Shown: positions 8,833 through 16,796 of the stretch, in pieces
Numbering within the stretch: position 1 is the stretch's first letter
How the letters are laid out: every line of letters begins with the position of its first letter
Assembly: GCA_016191815.1 (NCBI GenBank)
Contig: JACPVI010000006.1
Coordinates: 271,222 to 335,221 of the forward strand
DNA from: Myxococcales bacterium
Lineage (GTDB): Bacteria; Myxococcota; Myxococcia; Myxococcales; Myxococcaceae
DNA: 64,000 nt
Direction: 5' to 3'
Notes under the pieces: model-generated
What the model saw: only the letters and a program-made list of their open reading frames with translations
Databases searched by the model: none
What the model was told of the DNA's origin: nothing
Program-made: the position numbers and the translations under genes

Positions 8833-9228
8833 TCAAGGCTCGACGAACCCTTCTTCGCCAAGCAGCGCTCGATCAAAGGTGGCCACTGTTTCTCCTCCGG
8901 CTTCGCGGGCCTGTTCCCGGATGAGGTAGTCGGCGAAATCGCCTCGGCCTCCGGCAAAAGCGTCGATGGCCCGCGCCGCCGCGTCCCGTGAGGGAATGGC
9001 GAGCTGTCTGGCGTGCAGCAGCGCCCGCAGCGTGTCGAGCACCCGGCTCCGGGCCACCTTGTAGGAATAGGTCAGCACCCATACGAGCTCGCACAGCACG
9101 ATCTCCGTCACCAGCAGCGATTCCTGCCCGCGGCTGGCACGCTCGATCAAGCGAGCGGCCCGGCGATGCTGGGCCGGATCGTCCTCGACGAGGAAACGAA
9201 CGAGGACGTTGGTATCGAGGGCGATCAC
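8833..9228 (-). CDS. PIN-domain toxin (VapC family)
   Basis: 131 residues. The start MIALDTNVLVRFL places the first catalytic Asp at residue 5. VLCELVWVL supplies the conserved Glu, and GRGDFADYLI plus ATFDRALL supply the C-terminal acidic residues of the PIN nuclease site. VapC toxins are Mg2+-dependent RNases that usually cleave tRNA or rRNA. The start codon overlaps the antitoxin stop by 4 nt (ATGA) with the antitoxin first, the usual order for such modules. It sits alone between metH and a MerR regulator, so it looks like a small mobile addiction module. Confidence 0.9.
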   Translation of the reverse strand: MIALDTNVLVRFLVEDDPAQHRRAARLIERASRGQESLLVTEIVLCELVWVLTYSYKVARSRVLDTLRALLHARQLAIPSRDAAARAIDAFAGGRGDFADYLIREQAREAGGETVATFDRALLGEEGFVEP

Positions 9229-9464
9229 CGCCTCTGGACCGCCTTTCCGATCGCCTGCTGCATCTGCTCGACCGAGACCCCTTTCACCTTCGATTTCACC
9301 GCTCCCTTGAGAGAGAGGAGGTCGACGGTCTCTGGCTCGACCACGACAGAGCCGTCTTTGGCCATGCGGAAGGACACTCGGTCGCCCGGTCGCAACCTGA
9401 GCGCTCGCCGCACCTCGATCGGAAGGGTGATCTGGCCTTTGCTGGTGATGGTGGAACTGGGCAT
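9225..9464 (-). CDS. AbrB/MazE-type antitoxin
   Basis: 79 residues with an N-terminal swapped-hairpin AbrB domain: STITSKGQITLPIEVRRALRL, then RPGDRVSFRM and GSVVVEP. The C-terminal SVEQMQQAIGKAVQRR would wrap the toxin. AbrB-type antitoxins neutralise PIN toxins and repress their own promoter through the AbrB domain. The toxin gene overlaps by 4 nt. Length and order fit a complete functional pair. Confidence 0.88.
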   Translation of the reverse strand: MPSSTITSKGQITLPIEVRRALRLRPGDRVSFRMAKDGSVVVEPETVDLLSLKGAVKSKVKGVSVEQMQQAIGKAVQRR

Positions 9465-9564
9465 TCCTTACTCCAAGACGAGTTCCTTACTCACGGTAAT
9501 CGCCAAGGCTGACGCGGGCAAGTGCCCCATCGTGCCCGCCGAGAGCTCACTCGAACCGGAGGGC

Positions 9565-9596
9565 TTGACTCCGGCTCGCGAGTTGGTCACTATCAT
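9565..9596 (+). promoter_or_regulatory. Candidate MerR-type promoter
   Basis: TTGACT at 9565-9570 and TATCAT at 9591-9596 are separated by 20 bp, longer than the 17-bp optimum but typical of promoters that MerR-family proteins remodel. The spacer contains the palindrome CTCGCGAG. Just downstream, GTGTC and GACAC (9597-9610) form a further dyad. The MerR-family gene starts at 9618. The assignment is by pattern only. Confidence 0.4.
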
Positions 9597-9617
9597 GTGT
9601 CGCGTGACACCCAACAG

Positions 9618-10439
9618 ATGACTGCGCCGCCCCTTCCCAACCCCGCCCGAGCTTTGGGCCGCCCCGGCCTCACCATCCAGGAGCTGGTGAGGCGCACCGG
9701 GGTGACCAGGGCCACCGTCCACCACTACACCAGCGTGGGGCTCCTCGTGCCGCTCTCGCGCCCCAACCGGCGGATGGCCTACTACGACGCTTCCGCCGTC
9801 GAGCGGATCGCCCGGATCAAGCAGCTGCAAGCGCAGCGCTTTCTCCCGCTCACGGTGATCAAGCAGGTGCTCGACCGCGGGGGAGATCTCGGCGCGGTGG
9901 ACCAGGCGGTGCTGGAGCAGCTGGGGCCGCCCTCCGGCCGCGAACAGCTGGGGGAGGTGCTCGAGCGCTTCCCGCTGGCTCCGGCGGTGGTGAAGGCCCT
10001 TCGGGGAGCCGGGCTGGTCGGCGATGGGCCGCTCTCGCCGGACGAGGTCTCCGTGGTCGCGGCGGTGCATGCAATGCGCCAGGCCGGCCTGGACGAGCGG
10101 CTGGGCTTCGAGGCGGAGCAGATGCGCTTCTACCGCGAGGCGCTCGAGCAGCTCATCGACGTCGAGCTTGCGGTCTTCAACGAGAGGGTGCTGGGGAGAG
10201 TCCCGCCCCTGGAAGCGGCGCGGCTGGCGACGGCCGCGATCGACGGCTCATCTAGGCTGTTGTCCGCCTTGCACCGCCGGCTGCTCCGCGAGCGCCTGGA
10301 GGAGATGGGCCAGCCTGCCAAGGAGAGAGGAGGAGGCGATGAAGGAGAGCTTCGACGTGGTGATCGTCGGGGCGGGGATCAACGGCCTAGCCTGCGGCGC
10401 GTACCTGGCCAAGGCCGGGCTGCGCGTCGCCGTCGCTGA
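9618..10439 (+). CDS. MerR-family transcriptional regulator
   Basis: About 273 residues from ATG at 9618; upstream codons in frame look non-coding. The N-terminal MerR helix-turn-helix is LTIQELVRRTGVTRATVHHY with TSVGLLVP, followed by the wing and dimerisation helix (YDASAVERIARIKQLQAQ). The C-terminal 190 residues are helical and not recognised; no cobalamin-binding motif of the CarH type is seen. The last 33 codons overlap the next gene by 101 nt, and the tail composition (RRGDRRGG and RAARRRR) looks non-native. The real end may be a stop coupled to the next ATG, displaced by a one-base indel. It presumably regulates the flavoprotein operon that follows. Confidence 0.78.
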   Translation: MTAPPLPNPARALGRPGLTIQELVRRTGVTRATVHHYTSVGLLVPLSRPNRRMAYYDASAVERIARIKQLQAQRFLPLTVIKQVLDRGGDLGAVDQAVLEQLGPPSGREQLGEVLERFPLAPAVVKALRGAGLVGDGPLSPDEVSVVAAVHAMRQAGLDERLGFEAEQMRFYREALEQLIDVELAVFNERVLGRVPPLEAARLATAAIDGSSRLLSALHRRLLRERLEEMGQPAKERGGGDEGELRRGDRRGGDQRPSLRRVPGQGRAARRRR

Positions 10440-11991
10440 GAAACGGAACGAGTGCGGGCCGTTCGCGCTCACCGAGGACCTCTTCGGAGCGGGGGTGCCG
10501 GTCGACACCCACGCCGGGGTCTGCTTCATCACCATGAGCCCGGTGTGGGGAGATCTGGAATTGGGGCGCTTCGGGCTGGAGATCCTCCTGCCAAAAGTCG
10601 CGGCGGGGACGCTCTGGCCACAGAGGAACCTCCTCTACTCCTTCAACCCGATGAAGACCGCCGAGGCGATCGGCCGCTATTCGGAGAAGGACGCGAAGAC
10701 TTTCCTGCATCTCACCGGGCAGTTCGCCCCCAAGATGGTGGAGATCGCCGAGCGGGGCATCTTCCGCGCACCCAGCGAGGAAGGGGAGGACTACCTCTAC
10801 TCGCTCGGCCAGCTGGCCGGCTTCGAGCCGCGCGACGTCCGCACCATGAACGGCATCGAGATGCTGGACCTGCTCTACGAAAACGAGCAGGTGCGGATGA
10901 GCATGCTCGGAGTGGCCAACATCGGGGTGTTCGGCGACCCCTCCGAGAAGGGCGAGGGCGCGGTGATGACGCTCCTCACCTGGGCGCTGGGCATCGGGGT
11001 GCCCCGCGGTGGGATGCACAACCTGGTGCACGCGCTGGTCCGCTGCTTCCGCCACCACGGCGGCACGCTTCTGCTCAACGCGCCGGTCGCCAAGGTGACC
11101 TGGAGCGGCGGGCGCCCGGACGGGGTGGTGCTCTCCGAGGATTCCGCCTTCGGCCCGCGAGAGCTCAAGGCGAGCAAGGCGGTGGTGATGCACGTGAGCC
11201 CGCCGGTGGCGCTCGAGCTTCTGGGCGGGAGCGAGCTGCGGAAGGGCGACCCCGAGCTGTTGCGCAAGATGCAGGGCTGGGACATGACCGGCCACTGCGC
11301 CTTCACCTCGTACTTCCTCCTCGAGGGCCCGCCGGCCTGGGGCTCGGCGGGGTGGAACCCCGAGGTGAACGCCTGCCCCTATCCGCTGCGCGCCTGGGAC
11401 TCGTGGGACCACGCGAAGCGCTCTTTCCAGTACGCGAAGAACGAGGAGCTCTTCGCCGTCGCCGGGGACGTGGGCGAGATCTACAACCTCTCGGTGGTCG
11501 ACCGCAGCCGGGCCGCCCCCGATGGGAAGACCGCGGTGGTCTTCGAGGTGGAGTACCCGGTGAACCTGCGCCGCTACGGCGGGATGAAGGCCTGGGACGA
11601 CCGCGCGCTCACCGATCGCCTCCACCAGAAGCACCTCGATGACCTCGAGGCGCTCGCCCCGGGCACCAAGGCCCGGATGGTGGCGAGCCGCTACTTCACC
11701 CCGATGGACAACTGGCGCCGGAACCCCTCCGCGATCTACGGCCACGAGCTGGGCGGCGATGTGAGCGGGGCGCAGTGGTACCTCGGCCGGATGCCCAACC
11801 GCAGCCGCATCGGTGGGCTCTATTTCAGCCAGGGCGTCTGGCCGGCCTCGCTCACCCACCTCGGCAACGGCTACGTCACCGCCTCGTCCGTCGCCGAGGA
11901 CCTGGGCGTCCGCGCGCAGCCCTGGTGGTGCCACAAGCCGTTCGAGCTGCTCTTCTCGCTGCTGCAGAAGGGAGGTCAAAGCCATGGGTGA
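10339..11991 (+). CDS. Phytoene-dehydrogenase-like FAD oxidoreductase 1
   Basis: 550 residues from ATG at 10339, preceded by a strong GAGAGGAGGAGG. The N-terminal dinucleotide motif GAGINGLACGAYLAKAG and the following AEKRNECG acidic turn bind FAD. The C-terminal region has the conserved second FAD contact (IGGLYFSQGVWPASLTHLGNGY). The length and fold match the phytoene desaturase/PYROXD2-like family, which introduces or removes double bonds or oxidises amines, but the substrate is not predictable. It overlaps the next, related gene by 8 nt. The pair probably arose by an old duplication and may work as a heteromer or on successive steps. The surrounding genes do not encode carotenoid synthases. 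Confidence 0.82.
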   Translation: MKESFDVVIVGAGINGLACGAYLAKAGLRVAVAEKRNECGPFALTEDLFGAGVPVDTHAGVCFITMSPVWGDLELGRFGLEILLPKVAAGTLWPQRNLLYSFNPMKTAEAIGRYSEKDAKTFLHLTGQFAPKMVEIAERGIFRAPSEEGEDYLYSLGQLAGFEPRDVRTMNGIEMLDLLYENEQVRMSMLGVANIGVFGDPSEKGEGAVMTLLTWALGIGVPRGGMHNLVHALVRCFRHHGGTLLLNAPVAKVTWSGGRPDGVVLSEDSAFGPRELKASKAVVMHVSPPVALELLGGSELRKGDPELLRKMQGWDMTGHCAFTSYFLLEGPPAWGSAGWNPEVNACPYPLRAWDSWDHAKRSFQYAKNEELFAVAGDVGEIYNLSVVDRSRAAPDGKTAVVFEVEYPVNLRRYGGMKAWDDRALTDRLHQKHLDDLEALAPGTKARMVASRYFTPMDNWRRNPSAIYGHELGGDVSGAQWYLGRMPNRSRIGGLYFSQGVWPASLTHLGNGYVTASSVAEDLGVRAQPWWCHKPFELLFSLLQKGGQSHG

Positions 11992-13603
11992 GGCCTACGA
12001 CGTGGTGGTGCTCGGTGCGGGGCCCAACGGGCTCACCTGCGCCGCCTATCTCGCCCGCGCCGGGGCCAAGGTGGCGGTGGTGGAGAGAAACGTGGAGACC
12101 GGCGGCGGCCTGGTCACCCAGGAGCTCTCCGGCTTCAAGCTCAACTACCACGCCACCTACATGATGCTGGGCGAGCTGATGCCGCCGATGGCCGATCTCG
12201 GCCTGCTCGACGGAGGCGTCCGGTTCGTCCGGCCTGACTCGCAGGTCTCCTTCCTCTTCTTGGGCGGCAAGTCGGTCACCCTCTTCACCGACCCGGAGAG
12301 GTCGATCGCCAGCGTGGCGGCAATAAGCCCGGCGGATGCCGAGCGCTACGGGGCGATGAGGCGCGAGGTGGACCGGCTGTGCGAGGCCTTCCTGGTGCCG
12401 GCGACCTTTGCCCCGGCGGTGGAGCCCATAGAGCAGGTGGAGCTCTTGAAAGGTGCGGGCAAGCTCGGCGAGCGCATCGCGGAGATCTCCGAGCTGACGC
12501 CCCAGGAATACGTCGACTCCTTCGGCTTCTCGGACGGCCGGGTGCGGGCGGCGCTGCTGTACCTGACCGCCATGTTCGGCCTGGAGCCGGACGAGGGCGG
12601 CATGGGCTTCATGGCGCCGGTGTACCTCTCGCGGCTGGTCCAGTCGGCGCTGGTGCGGGGCGGCTCCCACCAGCTCTCGTCGATGTTGAGGAGGAGGACC
12701 GAGGAGGCCGGCGGCTCCGTCGTCGTCGGCCGGGCGGCGCGGAAGCTCCTCACCCGCGGCGGGAAGGCAGTCGGCGTGAGGCTGGACGACGGCACGGCGC
12801 TCGAGGCGAAGGCGGTGGTGAGCACCCTCAACCCCGAGCAGACCTTCCTCCACCTGCTGGAGGGAGAGCGGATCGCGCCCGAGCTGACCGATGGCGCGAA
12901 GAACTACGAATGGGAGAAGTGGAGCCTGTTCGTCGCCAACTGGGGCGTGGTGACCGGGCCGCCGCAGTACCGAGGCTACGGCGAGCAGGTGGCCAGCTCG
13001 CTCATCGCGGTGATGGGCTACGAGAGCCCCGACGACGTCCTCTCGCACATCGAGGAGGTGAAACGCGGGGATCTCTCCCGTATGGCCGGACACGGGACGG
13101 TGTGCTCGCAGTTTGACCCGCTGATGGCGCCCGGCCACGTTCCCTTCGGTTCGCCGCACACCTTGCGCTGGGAGTCGTGGGCGCCTTTCGACACGAATTG
13201 GCAATCGGAGGCCGGGCCCTATGCGGAGCGGGCGCTGTCGTTCTGGGCGAGCTACGCGCCGAACCTGAAGGACGCGAACGTCCGGGTGTCGGTGGCCTGG
13301 TCGCCCAAGGACATCGAGACGCACCTGCCGACGATGAAGCGCGGCTCGATCAAGCACGGCTCCTACACCTCGCTCCAGATGGGGCACAACCGGCCCTTCC
13401 CGGAGTGCTCGAGCTACCGGACGCCTTTGGAGGGCCTGTACGTCGCCGGCGCGAGCGTGCACCCCGGCGGAATGGTCATCCTCGGGCCGGGCTACAACGC
13501 GGCCCGGGTGGTGGCCTTGGATCTCGGCCTGAACGTCTGGTGGCGCGAGCCGGAGATGGTCCAGCGGGCGCGGCAAGCGGGTTTCCTGCCCGCGCGAGGG
13601 TAG
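11984..13603 (+). CDS. Phytoene-dehydrogenase-like FAD oxidoreductase 2
   Basis: 539 residues from ATG at 11984, with GGAGG eight bases upstream. The FAD site GAGPNGLTCAAYLARAG is followed by VVERNVETGGGLVTQE. The C-terminal FAD segment is GASVHPGGMVILGPGYNAA, a very typical phytoene-dehydrogenase family ending. It is clearly homologous to the preceding gene but well diverged, so this is not a recent duplication. It is tightly coupled upstream (8-nt overlap), and 6 nt separate it from the small gene downstream. Enzymatic role unknown; membrane-associated lipid or isoprenoid substrates are typical of the family. Confidence 0.83.
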   Translation: MGEAYDVVVLGAGPNGLTCAAYLARAGAKVAVVERNVETGGGLVTQELSGFKLNYHATYMMLGELMPPMADLGLLDGGVRFVRPDSQVSFLFLGGKSVTLFTDPERSIASVAAISPADAERYGAMRREVDRLCEAFLVPATFAPAVEPIEQVELLKGAGKLGERIAEISELTPQEYVDSFGFSDGRVRAALLYLTAMFGLEPDEGGMGFMAPVYLSRLVQSALVRGGSHQLSSMLRRRTEEAGGSVVVGRAARKLLTRGGKAVGVRLDDGTALEAKAVVSTLNPEQTFLHLLEGERIAPELTDGAKNYEWEKWSLFVANWGVVTGPPQYRGYGEQVASSLIAVMGYESPDDVLSHIEEVKRGDLSRMAGHGTVCSQFDPLMAPGHVPFGSPHTLRWESWAPFDTNWQSEAGPYAERALSFWASYAPNLKDANVRVSVAWSPKDIETHLPTMKRGSIKHGSYTSLQMGHNRPFPECSSYRTPLEGLYVAGASVHPGGMVILGPGYNAARVVALDLGLNVWWREPEMVQRARQAGFLPARG

Positions 13604-13609
13604 GGCGCC

Positions 13610-13957
13610 ATGCGGCTGTCATCGAAAGGTCTCGGCAAGGTGACCTTGCCCTTCCGGCTCGCCGAGGGGCGCATCTCCTCAGCGGCGGAGTGCCTGGTCC
13701 TCGAGGGAGTCATCCGCGAAGGGAAGGTGAACTGGACCTACCGCGCCGAGCTGGAAGACGGCGACATCCTGGCCTTCGTCCTTTTGGCGCGGCGCCGAAA
13801 GATGGTGACCTACCTCGCGGAGAGGCTCGGAGCACGCCTCTTCGTGCACCTCGCGCGCGCGATGCTGCGGCTCCTCTCTTGGCCGTTCCGCCGCAAGTCG
13901 GTTCAAGCCGGCGCCGCAGTGGAGCATGCTCTGGCCGAAAGCAAGGAGGAGCCGTGA
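13610..13957 (+). CDS. Small protein of unknown function, SKGLGK family (copy A)
   Basis: 115 residues, not recognised. It starts MRLSSKGLGKVTLPFRLAEG, has a beta-rich middle (ECLVLEGVIREGKVNWTYRA) and a C-terminal basic, hydrophobic stretch (LARAMLRLLSWPFRRK) that could lie on a membrane. The adjacent gene product shares the SKGLGK start, the Glu-Cys, the VLxxG(I/V) strand and the WTY/WAYTM motif, so the two are paralogues. It lies 6 nt after the second flavoprotein gene and its stop overlaps the next start (GTGA), so it belongs to this operon and probably serves the flavoproteins. Confidence 0.65.
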   Translation: MRLSSKGLGKVTLPFRLAEGRISSAAECLVLEGVIREGKVNWTYRAELEDGDILAFVLLARRRKMVTYLAERLGARLFVHLARAMLRLLSWPFRRKSVQAGAAVEHALAESKEEP

Positions 13958-14310
13958 GGTTCTGGTCCAAGGGGCTCGGCAAGCGCTGCCTCTCGATGGA
14001 GTGCGGCACCGAGTCGGTTCAGCTCGACGGGCCGAAGGTGTTGCTCTCGGGCCGGGTCAAGCCGCCGCTCGACTGGGCGTACACCATGACCATCGACGAG
14101 GCGGACTGGCTCGAGTTCTTCGAGCTGACGCTGCACCCGGTCATCCTCGGGCACCTCTCCCGCAGGGGCCGCCGCGTCCTCGCCCTGCGCGCCGGGTGGA
14201 ACCTGGCGCTGCTGCTCCTCGCCTATGTCGGGACGCTCTGCGCCCTCGCCTGCCGCAAGCTCTGGCCGGGGAGGACCGAGGCCGCATCCGAGGCGCACGA
14301 TGGCCGATGA
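13954..14310 (+). CDS. Small membrane protein of unknown function, SKGLGK family (copy B)
   Basis: 118 residues from GTG at 13954, which overlaps the previous stop by 4 nt. The GGAGG in AAGGAGGAGCC is well placed. It opens MRFWSKGLGKRCLSMECG, shares the VLLSGRVKPPLDWAYTM block with copy A, and ends with a clear hydrophobic segment (AGWNLALLLLAYVGTLCALA) likely to span the membrane once, followed by basic residues. Function unknown. Together with copy A it suggests a two-subunit membrane or membrane-proximal partner for the flavoproteins. Confidence 0.65.
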   Translation: MRFWSKGLGKRCLSMECGTESVQLDGPKVLLSGRVKPPLDWAYTMTIDEADWLEFFELTLHPVILGHLSRRGRRVLALRAGWNLALLLLAYVGTLCALACRKLWPGRTEAASEAHDGR

Positions 14311-15148
14311 GCGTTCGGCGAGCCGCACCGCCTTGCTCGTGGCTGCCTACCGGGGAAGGGCGAGCGCCCGCGACAATCCAGTCTGTCGCGATCGGTGGGC
14401 GGCGCCGTTGGCGGGCGAGGACGGGCGGCAGTTGACCGAAAGGTTCGACCGGGCCTTCCCCCACATGGAGCTGTGGGTGGCGGTGCGGACCGCGTACCTC
14501 GATGCGCTCGTGGATCGCTGGACGGAGTCGGTCGCGCAGGTGGTGCTCCTCGGAGCGGGCCTGGACACCCGTGCGGCCAGGCTGGCGCGGAGGGGAGTGC
14601 GCTTCTTCGAGGTCGACCGGCCACAAAGCCAAGAGGACAAGCTGCGGCGGCTTCGGGCGGCCCCGGGCTACCCGGTGGAGGCTGCCGCCTACGTCCGCTG
14701 CGACTTCGAGGCGGAGGACTTCCTCGACCGACTCGGCTCCTCGGGCTTCGATCGAAAGCAGCCGGCGCTGATCTTGTGGGAGGGAGTCATCTACTACCTC
14801 ACCGAGGACGCCGCTCGGAGGACGCTGCGCCGGATCGCCCAGGGCTGTCACCCCGGCACCCTGCTCGCCTTCGACTACCTGCGCCGGAAGATGGCGGACG
14901 GCAGCGGCCGCGGGAGCCACCAGGCGGCGCGGGCGGAGGTGGAGGATCTCGGCGAGCCGGTGCGTTTCGGCATCGATGACCCACTGCCGATGCTCTTCGA
15001 GGAAGGGTTCCGGCAAGTCCGCAACTTGTCTTTTGATCAAGCGTGCCTGAGCATCACCGGCACCTACGAGCGGGCGCGAGAGTTCGCCTTCCAGCACATC
15101 GCCCTGGCGATGCCGCGCGCGGACGGCGCGCTGATGCTCGGCGCCTGA
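14300..15148 (+). CDS. SAM-dependent methyltransferase, LCM/TIGR00027-like
   Basis: 282 residues from ATG at 14300; it overlaps the previous gene by 11 nt. Family marks are SRTALLVAAYRGRASARDNP, the motif I variant LLGAGLDTRAARLA, FFEVDRP after strand 2, and LILWEGVIYYLTEDA. These match the leucine carboxyl methyltransferase-like group, whose bacterial members methylate polyketide or lipid carboxylates and hydroxyls in several pathways. As the last gene of the MerR-flavoprotein operon it probably tailors the same small molecule. The substrate is unknown. Confidence 0.82.
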   Translation: MADERSASRTALLVAAYRGRASARDNPVCRDRWAAPLAGEDGRQLTERFDRAFPHMELWVAVRTAYLDALVDRWTESVAQVVLLGAGLDTRAARLARRGVRFFEVDRPQSQEDKLRRLRAAPGYPVEAAAYVRCDFEAEDFLDRLGSSGFDRKQPALILWEGVIYYLTEDAARRTLRRIAQGCHPGTLLAFDYLRRKMADGSGRGSHQAARAEVEDLGEPVRFGIDDPLPMLFEEGFRQVRNLSFDQACLSITGTYERAREFAFQHIALAMPRADGALMLGA

Positions 15149-15216
15149 CGAGCTGCCCATGCCCGCCGGCGTGAGCACCAGCCGGCGTCCGGAACTGGTC
15201 GGGCTCGTGAAGGGTC

Positions 15217-16323
15217 TTAGCGAGTCTCCCCGAGCTCTCTCCGGACGAGCCGCGCGCCCTCGGCGAGGGACTTGAGCTTCTCCCTCGCGCAGGGCCGAGG
15301 GAGCTGCTTTAGGCCGCAATCGGTGGTGAGCGTCAACCGCTGGGGAGCGATGTGCCGGAGGACCTTGCGGATCCGCTCGGCCACAAGCTCGACCGGCTCG
15401 ACCTCCAGCGTGCGCACGTCGATCACCCCCACCGCCACGCGCTTGTCCTTCGGCAGGTCCGCTAGCAGCTCGGCGTCGGCCATCTCGCGGCAGGCGAAGT
15501 CGAGCACGAATTCGTCGACCGCCACCTCCGCGTAGCGGGGCAAGATGCGCCGGTATCCGCCCTCGGTCATCCCGCGCATCCGGTTCCCCCAGGCGTTTCC
15601 CAGACAGAAATGCCAGGAGGTTCTGGAGCCGCCGGAAACTGGCCCCTCCGCCGCTACCGTCCGGTTGACGATCTCGCGGACCCAGGCGAAATCGCGCTCT
15701 CCGCTCAGGTTTGGGATCCAGGCGCCAAGGTCGTCCAGTTGGACGTGCCGGCAGCCTGCGGCGCGCAGCTCCTCGATCTCCGCGCGGAAGATGTCGCTCA
15801 GCGCCTCCGAGAGCTGATAGCGGTCGGCGAGCGGGCCCCCTTTGAAGTGCGCCAGGGTGGAGAGCTGCACCGGGCCCGCTCCCACACAGGCCTTCACCGG
15901 CCGATCGGTATTTCGCTGCGCGATCCGGAACAGCTCGGCGAGCCGCAAGGGCCCCCGCCTCAGCTCGCCGTAGACCGCCACTCCTCCCGCCTCATCGAGC
16001 GCCCAGGCGTCGGTGCCCTGCGCCTTGTCCCGCGCCGGATGGGGGAGCTTCTCCTTTCCGAAGCCCTCGATCCGCTCGAACCAGTACCAGAGGAAGGAGC
16101 CGATCCCCATCTGGTAGTCGTCGAACCACATCTGTCCGTCGGTGACGATGTCCAGCCCGGCCAGCTCCTGATCCCGCAGCGCGACCCGCACCGCGTCTTG
16201 GTAGGCCTCCGCGTGGGCGGCGAGCTTGAAGGCCTCCAAGACGTCGCGCCCCAGCAGTTGGTGGTGAAACCAGCTCGGCCGGGGATAGGAGCCCACCATC
16301 GTCGTCGGGAGCAGCGTGCTCAT
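15217..16323 (-). CDS. Short MetE-like (cobalamin-independent methionine synthase II family) protein
   Basis: 368 residues from ATG at 16323, which overlaps the thioesterase stop (ATGA). It begins LLPTTMVGSYPRP and contains DGQMWFDDYQMG, HVQLDDLG, SWHFCLGN (His and Cys zinc ligands) and TTDCGLKQLPR (the final zinc Cys), so the thiolate-activating site is intact. It corresponds to the C-terminal catalytic half of MetE only; such core proteins include methionine synthases that use other methyl donors and the epoxyalkane:CoM transferases. metH is present about 6 kb away, and this gene sits last in an acyl-CoA/aldehyde operon. A catabolic thiol-alkyl transfer role is therefore as likely as methionine synthesis. 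Confidence 0.8.
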   Translation of the reverse strand: MSTLLPTTMVGSYPRPSWFHHQLLGRDVLEAFKLAAHAEAYQDAVRVALRDQELAGLDIVTDGQMWFDDYQMGIGSFLWYWFERIEGFGKEKLPHPARDKAQGTDAWALDEAGGVAVYGELRRGPLRLAELFRIAQRNTDRPVKACVGAGPVQLSTLAHFKGGPLADRYQLSEALSDIFRAEIEELRAAGCRHVQLDDLGAWIPNLSGERDFAWVREIVNRTVAAEGPVSGGSRTSWHFCLGNAWGNRMRGMTEGGYRRILPRYAEVAVDEFVLDFACREMADAELLADLPKDKRVAVGVIDVRTLEVEPVELVAERIRKVLRHIAPQRLTLTTDCGLKQLPRPCAREKLKSLAEGARLVRRELGETR

Positions 16324-16796
16324 CTCTCCTCCGGGACCTCGATGAATCTGCCCAGCTTCTCGATCGAGAGCGGCTGGTAGACGCCGCGCGCGGTGGCGTA
16401 GAGCTCGCCGCCCTCGCCCGTGAGCGTGGCCTCTGCGACGCGCCTGCGCGGATCCTCTGGACAGGGGCCGGCGTCTCGCGCCTCGAGGAGGAGCCCCTCT
16501 TCCATGGGAACCGGAGCGCGGAAGCGCACCGTCAGCTCTACCGTCGCGGTGAAGGCGCCGACCTCGGTAGCCACGGCCATCGCGGTGACCTCGTCGAACA
16601 AGGCCGCGATGATGCCGCCGTGCAGAGTCCGGGTGAAGCCGCGGTGGGCCGCCCGCGGGCGGTACTCCGCGCGGACCACCGGTCCGTCCCTGACCGGCTT
16701 TAGCCCGAGGCCCGCGTCGTTCTCGGTGCCGCAGCCGAAGCAGCTCCTCGTGATGGGGATCTCGTAGGAAGTGTGGCCCTGCTCGGGCGTGCTCAA
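16320..16796 (-). CDS. Hot-dog-fold thioesterase (PaaI-like)
   Basis: 158 residues. HGGIIAALFDEVTAMA is the catalytic helix and loop of PaaI/YbgC-type acyl-CoA thioesterases, preceded by AHRGFTRTL and followed by TATVELTVRFRAPVPM. The N-terminus contains an unusual CFGCG motif that could bind a metal. It likely hydrolyses an acyl-CoA to release CoA within the pathway encoded by this operon. Both ends overlap neighbouring genes by 4 nt, so it is cotranscribed and translationally coupled. Confidence 0.85.
   Translation of the reverse strand: MSTPEQGHTSYEIPITRSCFGCGTENDAGLGLKPVRDGPVVRAEYRPRAAHRGFTRTLHGGIIAALFDEVTAMAVATEVGAFTATVELTVRFRAPVPMEEGLLLEARDAGPCPEDPRRRVAEATLTGEGGELYATARGVYQPLSIEKLGRFIEVPEER

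Noticed and set aside
9618..15148. Carotenoid biosynthesis cluster under a CarA/CarH-type regulator
   Set aside because: No phytoene synthase, GGPP synthase or cyclase is present and the MerR protein has no B12-binding domain.
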